In this document: in pieces, positions 10,501 through 22,500 of the stretch
Numbering within the stretch: position 1 is the first letter of the stretch
How the letters are laid out: each line of letters opens with the position of its first letter
Source of the DNA: Undaria pinnatifida
Lineage: Eukaryota; Sar; Phaeophyceae; Laminariales; Alariaceae
Assembly: GCA_012845835.1 (NCBI GenBank)
Contig: JABAKD010000024.1
Span: forward strand, 8,685,103-8,749,102
Length of the DNA: 64,000 nt
Reading direction: 5' to 3'
The notes under the pieces: generated by a model
What the model was told of the DNA's origin: nothing
Database searches by the model: none
Seen by the model: only the letters and a program-made list of their open reading frames with translations
Program-made: the position numbers and the translations under genes

Positions 10501-13500
10501 ATAAAAACACGCTCGTTGTGAGGTGGGCGCTTTCGCCGAAGCTCACGATCGCAAGCTGTTTGGATACTACGATCGCGCGTGTTCGGGGCGAGTTCGCTTG
10601 TTATATTTTTGTTGTTTCTCACATCAAATCGCATAGTCAAGTCCGTGGTCACAGGACAGCCTCCAGTCACTCTGGAGTGGAAAAATACCCCAGGGGGAAA
10701 AAAACACAAACCAAAAGTGGTACACGTGTGCATCATAGCTGAAGCAAGCCATACATCCGCCAAAAAATATAAGGATGAAACGAGTATACATGTCCTCATG
10801 AAGTATATAGGTTGGAAATACCCCACAGATAGTGCTACAGCAGTATGAAAAAAAAAGTGGTTGCCGGTAGCACCAGGGTGAACAGAGTGATACAAACCCC
10901 AGCCCTTAATCATTCTGCGCACGGAAACTACGTAACCCGCATTGAGGGGGACAATTATATGACACTATCTTACGAAAATATTCCAACCACGTCAGCCGTG
11001 ACGCGGTAAATTTACGGTCGATGTTCATCTTTGCAAGCTGCGTGATACACCGGCCGCTCGTTTGTACACATGTATTATCCTTTGAACATTTATACGAGCA
11101 GAGGAGCCGTGATCCTTTTACAATCGCACCGGCCGTTTCGGGCACAACTTGGGTGTAAGTCAGAGCAGTGAGTAGTGTCTTCCGCCGAAAAGGGGAAAAA
11201 CCCCCAAAAAAAAAATCAAGGGCTGGATAAATGTCGACATTAGAGAAGCCACGCCGAGGCCATGAACAACCAAACATGTCAGGAGACGGAAAGTCAAGGG
11301 AAAACGTGCAGCGGTCAAGGGTGTCGAATTGATTGATCGGTCCACACTAAAACCTAGTAGTTTGGCGTCAGTCACGGCCAATTATCGCAAAATTGCCGTC
11401 CGTCAAGGGCTGAAAGTGCCGTCCGTCTCCTGATATCTTTGTACATACTCAAACCTAGGAGTTCGGCGTCAGTCAAGGTCAATGATCGGAAAATTGCCGT
11501 CCGTCAAGGGCTGAAAGTGCCGTCCGTCTCCTGATATCTTTGTACATACTCAAACCTAGGAGTTCGGCGTCAGTCAAGGTCAATGATCGGAAAATTGCAG
11601 TCCGTCAAGGGCTGAAAGTGCCGTCCGTCTCCTTATATCTTTGTACATACTTCATACTTAAACCTAGTAGTTCGGCGTCAGTCAAGGTCAATTCATGGAA
11701 AATTGCCGTCCGTCAAGGGCTGAAAGTGCCGTCCGTCTCCTGATATCTTTGTACATACTCAAACCTAGGAGTTCGGCGTCAGTCAAGGTCAATTCATGGA
11801 AAATTGCCGTCCGTCAAGGGGTCAACGTGCCGTCTCCTGTCATCCTTGATGGAAATATTGTAACGACGTCAGCTGAGAGTTCGACGACTTTACGGTCGAT
11901 ACTCATCTTTGCAAGCTGCGTACTAAATCGATTGCCCGTCTTTGGTAAGTTTCACAAATCAAAACCTAACATAAGATGACATTGTATCATGTTACTTACC
12001 ATTGTGCACAACTATTAATAGAGCGCAAAACGGAAGGTCTGTTGGGAGCCGGCAGCAAAGAGAGGTGTGACGAGTACTACTGTCAATAGTAGTGCAAACG
12101 ACGTGGCCCAGTTTCGACAAAATGGCTGCCAGCAGGCGGTTGGGGGTCGGGGTTGGGGTTAGTCTTACGGTCAACATTAGAGTGGCTAGCTAGGCGTTTT
12201 ATTTTCATATTTTCCGCTCATCCCATGCAATATTTTCCCAATTTTACTTCTCCTTCTCCTTCCCTAGACGGAACTCAGACTCGGGGTCACTAAGCAGGCT
12301 TTCTCCCTCCCCACTACGGTACGCGCCTTCATTTTTATCGCGAAAGGGCTTGAGCATTCTCTTCCCTCGTCGACTCGCGTCGAATTGTGCTTACCCACGG
12401 TATAAAGCGCTCCACAGAGCAACATCAATCGACAGAGCAATAGAGGGTTGCCACAACAGAACGGAAGATCTGCCACTGCCAGATCCGAGGGTCTGTCGAC
12501 AGCGAGCAGTCGACAGAGGTGGGAAGGGCAGCAATGGACGCGCCTCCAGCGGTGTATATAATATCTAAGAGCACGCACCCCTATTTATTACCAGGTATGT
12601 GAAAGACAGGGTCGTAGAATTCTATCGTAGATCTCGCACACGCATGCGCGAGAGGACACGTCACCGGTCAGGCAATACACGATCCCGGTCGAGCGGTGTC
12701 ACCCGTCATAGACGGCGTTGACCCGTCCCCGGAAGGTCAGCCAGCGAAAGATAATCCCCCCGCATGACGAGAGGGCATAAGCCCACCGTCACTCTAGCTT
12801 TAGCATCTACTTGCTACATCTAAAAAGCATTGATAGTATACCGAAATACCTGGTACCAGGTCCCAGCCCGGCCAGAAGCCTAACCCCTAACCTAGCTCGA
12901 AAATCATACAGGGTGGAATCAGGTTGTGAATATGTGAACATAAAAACACGCACAGGATTCAGCAATCCCACTGCTGTGCCGCGAATTGCTCATCGAGTGT
13001 TGCTAACTCACGCTCTCGCGTTGTCCGCAAGTCAAATTGTGCACAAGAAAAAGTCCCCACGAGTTTGACAGAGCGAAACATACACCACGGCAGAACGAAA
13101 GACACGTCACGACCGGAAAAAAAAAAAATAACCCCCAATTTACGGGGGTCCACTACGAGTACCGTTACATAGCAGAATGGATTACAAAACAAAACATGGC
13201 GCAGAAAAGCACCCACCTTTGCTTAATAGCGTCTGACTCAGGCGTATTTTGTTGGCTAATCTTACCATACATACAAAGGTCAATCGAGCACAGAGGTCGT
13301 AGCGCGGGAGAGATCGCCTGCAAGGCAAGGTGGTCATGCTTTCCTGTGTTATGCGTAATTTCATCCTGCCTGTGTAAACAAGTTATTAATACCTGGTAGT
13401 GGATCTCCCTTGTAGGGGCGCATACACATTCCAATGAAACATTCCTACCCATGAGCTTTTTGTATTATTGTTTAACAGTGGGGGGGCCTATATAAGGCGG

Positions 13501-16500
13501 TAGAGTGCACCGAGATTTTGACCGCCCTATCTCGAAAGACCGCCCTATTGGGCTTTTGGTGATATCCCAGTAAGGCGGTAACCGCCCTATTGAGTGCATA
13601 CAGCCTTTTAACGTACAGCAGAGTGCCTCTGACCCAGAAAATGACCCAGAGGGCGTCACGAAGAGGGATATCATACGTGTGCTCGGAGCAGGAAGGTGCA
13701 GCGGTGCAGCAGTACCAGTGCTGAACCCAGTAAATATGTGTGGTGTCAAATACACACCAAAGCACAGCAGAGCAGACGGGTGCACACACACTTTGCATGC
13801 TGAGAAGTTAATATGAATTGAGCTGCGGGCGACAGAGCCCGCCGAAGACGCACTCCACCCAGAGAAGATACACACTGCCGTGCTGTTGTACGGAGAGGAC
13901 TCTTTGCTTTGTTACACATTCACAACGGAGCTCCAACCTATTCTACGGCACTGTACTACTGTACTGACTACTGCACTGCACTACAGTCCTCCGCTGTGCC
14001 TCCCCCCCTTGGCCTTGTTGAGGCTCACAAAAATGCCTCATGCCTGCCTGCTGCACTGGCTTAGAGGCATGCGCTTTGATGAACGACACCATGGCTTTCT
14101 GCAGACAGAAGGAGGCATCACCATTGCCGCACGCCTCCGCTGCGCTCTCCAGAGAAACGAAGTGCGACGAAAGTTCCACGTAGGCCGGGGGGGCACCGGC
14201 CCCGTGCCCCGTCGTATCATCAACACCTCCCGTGTCTGACGCCTTGCGCTTTCCCGCCTGGGGCTTGACCGCCTTGCCGTTGGCCTTCGAAGATCGCTTG
14301 GCGGCAAGGCAATCACGGCAAACGCGCTGCATTGGGTTGTCGCAGTCCGGATCGGCTTCACCACAGAGTCCGTGCAGTCGACCACCGCATTTTCCGCGAC
14401 ATTCGTGGCCGTCAGGGCGCTCGGGGGTGCGGGCTGGAACCAAACACAGTTCGCCTGCTGCACAGGGCATCGTGCGTATCCCCTCTGTTCGTTGTGTGCT
14501 AGAGGTGTGTGTTCTCGCAGCAGCAACATGAGCAGTAGGGATGTGATACCGCTGCCTATACCTCGCTCAAAAGCGGCCAGAGCGAGGTTTTGTACTGATG
14601 TGGAGGCGAAAGTGGGCCGTGGATAGGGTGGTAGCCGCCCCGAATAGGGCGGTAGGCGCCCTGAATAGGCGGCTACCGCCTTATATAGGGTCCGTTGCTA
14701 TATAGGGCGATAGCCACCCTATTCGCATCTCCTGTCGTGTGAAGCCGTTTTCGACCGCCCTATCTCAAACGACCACCTTATTCAGACCGCCTTATATAGG
14801 CTATAGCCCCCCCTACTCTTTGTATTGAATGTGCACACCTCGATCCCTCCGCATGTGATTTTCGGGATAGGTTAGGGCTTAGGCTTCTGGTCAGGCGGGA
14901 CCTGGTACCAAGTATATCGGTATACTACTAGCAGCAGGGTGCATTTTTTTTCTTCTTTACGCTTCTACTTTCCAGCTTCTGGACAAAAGCCGTGGTCACA
15001 GGTGTCGTCTCTTCTCCGCCGGGTTCTTGCCTTCGATTTTTATCGCGCATCGGGCCTAGCCCTAACCCTAGCCCTAACGGCTTCTTGCCTTCGATTCATA
15101 TCGCGCATAGGGTTCAGCAAACCCCCAATCCCATTGCTCGTCGATTTTTCATCGAGTGTTGCTAACTCACGCTCTCGCGCTTTCCGCAAGTCAATTTGTG
15201 CACAAGAAAAAAACCTCGTACGAATGTGTACGAGTATGCACTCGGGGGACTCGAACTCACGAAACTGATCTATACCACGCTCGAGGATAACCTGACACGC
15301 CACCGGGGCGACCGGCACGCTTGTATGCACCACGCCACGGCAGAACGGAAGATATGCCACGACGAAACTCGGGGTTATCGATTACCGATGGCAGTCTACA
15401 GAGGAGCAGATGTGAGGGGCAGCAGCGTATACAACTTGGCCCAGATTCGACATATATACATTGCGAGTGCTTAAATCAAGCTACCAGGCGCACACGGCAT
15501 ACGCATGCATGCGGCGCCCAGGATGCTTTCCCGGAGAATGGCGGCGGGACTCTTGGCATTATCAAAGTCACCAGTTTGTACCTGCCATCAAACGTGAACC
15601 TTTGTCCGCTTCACAACAAAAAATGTTGTATTGTTTCGCTCCTGAGCGAGCGTAGCGGGCGGCGAAATGATGCCCGTGGAGAGAAGCGCCTAGGTGCCCC
15701 CGCCCCCAGATCCTCTCCCTCGCCGTATCCCCCCACCTCTCAGCCGTCTTCAGCTCTTAATTGTCGACGAATGAATTAATTTTTGGGGAACCTTCCTGAC
15801 TTTCTTTGCTCTCTTCATTGCTTGCTCTTCACGTGTGTTCTTTTCTTTCCTCGCTTTCGCAAGTCAAGTCACTCCCAGCTGAGCTGAGCCCTGCAGCGCA
15901 GCGCCGTGCCCTGCCGTGTTGTATACCAGATATGTGGAAAATGTGGAAATATTAACCTACCGTAAAGAACACAGCTCTTCAACGGCAATGCCATATATCT
16001 AGCTCAGCGTTCAAGGCGAAATAAATGTCAGCAGCAGCACCTGCACCAGCACTATGAGGCGACGTGGCGTGCAATTGTGCGACGATGCTAAAGCTTGTAC
16101 ACACCCCGGAACAAGCGCGATCCAAGTTATCACACGCAGCTTGCAAAGCTGAGTTTTGATCAAAATCCTTTCTGGTCGACCTCATCATTCATCACACAGC
16201 TCAAGTGCATTTTTTCATTCACCTCGTGAAAAAAAAGGGGGGGGAAGAATTTCAAATGAGTCAGAGAAGTGAGTACGACCAGCGACAGATTACTCATCGA
16301 TACGCCTGAGTGCAGCAGCAGTCGTTATCCCTCACTACGTATAATAGTTCGGTGCCTTGCCAGGTGGCAATGACCTGACCGAAGTGGCAACCCGCACTAT
16401 CCCGGAATACTATTAATAGTGCGGTAGAGCACTAAGTGGGGCGAGACCGTGACACAGGACTTTCTGCGCACAAAACCTGGCGCCAGTGTTATCGCTCGTA

Positions 16501-19500
16501 TCGCCATATATACCGCTCGTATCGCCGGTTGGGTATCACATAGGAACATATGCATGGTCCGGTGATTCCCCCATATAGTAAACCGGACGACATCACAACA
16601 GCGACTACAGCAGCCCATAATCGCATTACACAATCATTCTGCGCACCAGGAGACTCTCACGAGTGAACAATCAGCCGTAGCAGTTATTGTCGCACAGCAA
16701 ATTGCTTGGAATTGGCTGGCCGACGGCAAATCGTCCACGAAAGAGGTCGTGTCGTGCGTTCGTTCTTGAGACAGGCGGCAAGAACGCGACCACTGGCTTG
16801 CACGCCTACAACCAGAACTGCGGCGCTAAAGTGCAAGCCACCCCCGACCATCAGCAAATACGTCAGGAGACGGACGACACTTTGACCCCTTGACCGACGG
16901 GAATTTTCCAATAGTTTACCTTGACTGACGCCAAACTACTAGGTTTCAGTGTGGAACGATCGGTTTGACACCCTTGACCGCTGGACGTTTTCCCTTGACT
17001 GACCTGACCGTCTCCTGAAATATTTGATCATGCTTTTTGGGTTTGAGGGTGATGAACGAAGAATGACGATGTCGGACCAACCCCAATAGACCACACCTCC
17101 ATTTTATTGGCCAACCAAAATCCCACCCCACACCCTGATTCCACCCCCTTTCATTTTCGGGGCTAGGTCAGCTAATAGGTTAGGGATTGGACTCCTGCTT
17201 GGGTTGGGACCTGATTTGACCCGGAGAAGACCGTGAGCGCGTAAGCGCGAACCGTAATCGTGTAGCTTGCAACTATTAATAGTGCTGCAGTTATCCTTTC
17301 TTTCGCAGTTATCCTTTTTTTCGCAGTTGTCCTTTTTTTCGCAGCTATTCTTTCTAGCAAGTATGACATGGTAGCATGGTAGCATGATAGCATGGTAGCA
17401 TGAGAGCATGATAGCATGGTAGCATGAGAGCATGATAGCATGATAGCATGGTAGCATGAGAGCATGATAGCATGGTAGCATGAGAGCATGATAGCATGGT
17501 AGCATCGCCCCGAAAACGTCGGTGTTGCAGTTCTTCAACAGCGTGTTTAGTTGGGCATACGAGTATTTCCGCAATTACAAGCGAAGCGAGTTATGCCGGT
17601 GTTGCTGTTCTTCAACGGCGCGCGTAGTAGGGTATACACTACCTCGTACGGGCGAAGCGAGTTACTCCGGAGTTGCAGTTGTTCAACGGCGGTGTGTTTA
17701 GTTGGGTATTCAAGTAATATAAGACTGTCTTCGTGTCCGCGATGTTGTGGCATTACTAGTTCAGGATATCGGTTTCTCGGCCAGAAAAAGACCGGAAGAA
17801 CAAGTGCACCACAGATGTTAAAATACGATCGCCCCGAAGAAATAGCGGCTCTTATGTTCCACACTCGCATATGCCCGAATCTCCATGTCCCGCCCGACCA
17901 TCGGGCATCTCCCAAAACTAACAAACCTAGGAAAAAATGCTCGAATTTTTTACTGGTTGACTTTGAATCATCTTTAAACCAGCACTTGCTATTCATCCTC
18001 AGCAGCAGCAGCAGTAGGTGCCATAGGACCACTTCCCACCAACGCACTATATTTACGACAGCAACAAATCCCCACCAGCGCGAGGGCTACAGCAGTACAG
18101 TAGTGGGCACGCCGATTTAAGAGCGGTCAAATCGGCATGTCACGCCTACACTAAAAGCTGTGTATTTCCCACTACAGATAAGAGCAATGTGTAAATAAGA
18201 GTGCTTGTTTGGGTTTGTCACGGGGCGCTCTAAAATCGGGGTGCCTAATGTGTCTTATATTCTGGGGATCCACGGATACACACACCAGCTCTACTTTGAC
18301 CCAAACAACTAGGTTGGGGTTTGGTCCGACCAGAGTTTGACCAAGAAATTCCGGAATATTTTTTTCTCGTGTTTATGTTCGTTTCTCTTTTCTTTCGTCG
18401 TTTGTGTCATTTCTTATCCATGCCAATCTCGCTTGGTTTTGCCTGTTATTCAATCATCATGCGACGTTCGAAAAGTCGCTTTCTGCTCCCCCTCTTCCTC
18501 CCCCCGCCGATTTTTGGGGGTTCTTCGAAAGCAAGCGCGTCGGTCGGTCGGTCAATGGGACGAGCACGTGTGATGGTGTGATTATAGAGTGATTCACAGG
18601 GCTGAGACTTGGCTGACTTTAATAGAAGTCGCCGACTAGGTGTTAGTTGGCTAGGGACGCGTGTTGCGGCAGGGTAACTAGGTGAGCATCCACTATGCTC
18701 TTTTCTTATTTTAATGCCGCTAAAAACAGCTACCGGCAATTATCATGCTGTTTTTTATTCCACTTCTGATGTTCATGCACCCGTTATGCTACCAGGTACC
18801 TTGCTTTGGGCCAATTATACTCATTCTTGGCGCCTACATGCCCGTTTTTCGTTGTCATGCTCCTAGGGTAGCATCCACTATGCCTTTCTTGTTCGTTTTT
18901 GAACCGCTAATGATAGCTAAATTATTTTTTTTGTAAATTCCAAGTTGTGATGTTTATGTACCCGTTACTAAATCATGTTTTTTTGTAAATTCCAAGTTGT
19001 GATGTTTATGTACCCGTTACGCTACCACCATGTTTTGGGCCAATTATGCTCATTCTTGGCGCCTATATTATTGCTATGTCTTATTTCGCCCGTTTAAGTG
19101 TAATTCGTTTCTGTTCAAGCGGACATGCTCATATGCTCTCCATAAATCGCGTACCAGAGCGCTCGGGGGGCATGTAAAAGCCCTCCACAGCACCCCAAAT
19201 GCCTCATATGCGTATGGAACAATCAGCGTATGCTGTTTTAGGCTTGTTATGCTCATGGTTACGCCGAAAATCAAAGTGGCAATTCCGTTTTTTTTATGCT
19301 TTTCACTATGGTCAAAAAGTTCAATTACGCCAAAAGAACTGCTAGCAAAACGGATGCTTCCCGAAGGGTAACATTTTTTGGCCGCCTACGACGCCAAATA
19401 TGGTACGGCAGTCCCGCGTCCCGCAGCAGGTGCATCTCTTCCTTAAGATGTATGTTGTGGAGACACGCCGAGGTGGGTTGTACGCGCAACCGCACGCCCG

Positions 19501-22500
19501 AGGGTCAGCAACGAGGATGACCTCAGAGTGCCCCCGAGGAGCCAGGATGGGCTTGAGGATTATAGTGACAATGAGGCGGTACGATCCAGGGGACAATCCT
19601 GGTATTCACATCACAACATATTCTGAATGACGGCACCCCTTAACCCCAAATCATTTGAATCTCATTTCTGGTTTGGCAATAATGCTTTTTTCGTGTGCCT
19701 TGACGCGTTTACAACTGGAAACCCGCTTTTTTTTACAAATTTACTTGAAATTAGTATAGGGAGGGATTTGGGGGCTCTAAAGGGGTTAAGCCGTGCTTTG
19801 TTTATGGGGTCGCACTTTCAGTTTTATCAAAATAAGCGTTTGTCTTAGAAGGCGTAGAGCTCCTCACGTCAACAACATTGCAGGGAAAAGACGGTGCGCC
19901 TCTACAGCAATAGCATGCGCCTAGATGTTGCAGAGCTATTCATAGTCTGCGTCTGAAGCTACTGCGGCGAATTGGTTGACTATACAAACAGTAAGTCGCC
20001 GACTAGTTAGTAGTTGGCCAGGTAATATAATGCATGCGAGGACCAACGCCCGAATAGGTAGGGTGGACCGTAACTGCACCAAGTCCGGCGCCCGAATGGG
20101 TAGGGTGGACCTTAACGGGACAAGTCCGGCGGAAGGCTGTTTTCCCATGGCCGTCGGTGTTGTCGGTGGGTGAGAGCTTGCGCAAGTCTCCCACTCGCCG
20201 GAGGGATGGCTTTCCGGGAGGCTACCTACACCGCGCCTGATCCCCAGGGATCAAGTCGGGTCGACGCACTTACGCATCTGCATATCACGGCAGCTTGCGC
20301 TGCTGGAGTATGAACGGCGATCGCCGGCAGGGACAACTCGCGCTCTCAGTACCACGGCAACTGAAGGATACATGAGCTAGCGCTGGATTGTGAATAAAAC
20401 TGGCGTAAATGGACACTCAAAATGTATGGAAGTACATGGAAATGCGGCGAGCTTGAGCTTTATTTTTCCCCATCCGTCGGAGGATAAAATACACCAAAAT
20501 AACATACAGATACTAATAGTACAGATAGTAGTTGAGTGCTGCAATTGATGGAGTTTAGCGTCGTGTTTTTGCCCTTTAAGCACCGCACTCCCGATATGGG
20601 GGACAAAACACTTGGAGTTACACTGGGATCACCTTAGGAGTTAGAAATGGGTTAAGCACACATCTGACTGGCGCGTTTGTGGCTCGACGTGGGCCAAGAC
20701 CAAGACCAAATCAGAAATTTGGGCATAATTCGCCACCACCCAACCTCAACTCCGCCACCCAACTATGAATAGTTGGGCCTACATAGCCACCCAACCAATA
20801 ACCATCAGCACCCGTCGGTTCCAGCCAACCCACACCCCTACTGGTTGATGCACGCGGGCACGAGGGTTGAAGAAACCTTGCTCGTCGACGCCAGTGACCG
20901 CACGGTAGGCCCGACCTTCTCAGGCGTCTCTCAATAATTTCGCAGAGAGAGGCCGGTCGTGCTTGCCATCTTGAGCAAGTGTCAACCTACCTGACAATAA
21001 TCTCAGAAGAAAAGCATGCGCAGCTTAGGGAGCCTTAGGGGGGTCGGCACGACCGCTGCGAGCTGCGCGTTGTGGGATCGCACGGACCGCGAAAGGGAAA
21101 GAGGCATGACTTACTTTGTCCACACATCTACAGTCATCGTCCTGCAAAAATACCGTGCCTTGTACATAATATGCTACTACCCGAACAAACGCCGCACCAA
21201 GAATTATTCCGGGAAAGTGCGGTACAGTACTCAGTAGGACGCGTTCGCAGTGACAAGCGATTTTTACCGCACAAAACTGCCCCCCCGCGCTAACAGGTAC
21301 CGCGCTCATCCGGGACCATATAACGGGTAATAATGCCACTGTACGTAGAAAGCCCAACTCCTCGGCTACGGGACCACTTTGACATTCCCCAAATTCAGGC
21401 AATCGTCCCTTTACTACAACGGCAGCTTGCGCTGCTGGAGTAGTAACGAGGACCGTCGGTAGGGACAGCTCGCGCTATCGCAATCACGGGAACCGAAGGA
21501 CACGCCAGAAAACCAGCTGGATTGCGAATGCAATCGACTTAAATCGACATACGACGTGTATGAAAATACGCGGAAGTGTGGTGAGCTTGAGCTTTATTTT
21601 TCCCCATCCGCTGGAGGATAAATAAAAATACAAATTAAAAACCCAATGGCACACAACACTTCAATACGTACGGCAGTAATAGTGGTCCCTCTGTAGTGCC
21701 CGTATGTCTTGGCCTCAAATACCGGCACAATAGCGGCAACCGGCACTACTCTGCACATCGCCACTACTGGTTGTTCCCATCAGTCGAGTGTTTGCGTTAA
21801 AGGAATTCAATCTGAAAATTCAAGCAACTAATCCCACCGAGCGAACTTTTGAAGGAAGAATTTGCCAAAATCGGCATGAAAATCCCACTTTTGTAAAGGA
21901 TTTAGAGTAAACTCCCATCAATAACGACCAGATCACAAGATTGGCCTACCAACACCACGCACAACGGCGCAGCAATCAGAGGGCACGTGGGCACAAGCCA
22001 CACGGCAGCACAAAGCAGACACTGATCGCTGTGCGCTCTGCTTGGCAGCGGCAGAAACAACCCAGCATTGATGCGGAGGCACCAAAGAGTAGCTGAGGAA
22101 GCATGGCGCGTACGCGCAACGTCAGGGGTAGGTGCTAGTGAGCCAGCGCTCCCGCGCTCTCTACGATGTGACCTCGTTCTCTGCTGCTGCGTGATGTCGT
22201 ATTCGGTGCTGATTTTGCCAACCACCGTGGCTATTCCACAACGCTGTCGCCGAAGCCTCCACCGCCACCGCCACCCATGCCGCACGGCCGCCACCGCCGC
22301 TACTGCTGCTGCTGCTGCTGTGCGGCGGCTGTTGTGCAGCGGCTGTTGTTAGTGTCTCCTGCGTTTGTTTCTAAAATAAAAATAAAAAACTGGCTGTTCT
22401 GTTGTTGTGGTGATGATCGTGGTGGTCGAGCCAGGCCGAGCTGCTGTGCCGCAACTCTGCTGTGCCGCAACTCATCTGGCGGGACCATCGCCACCGCCAC

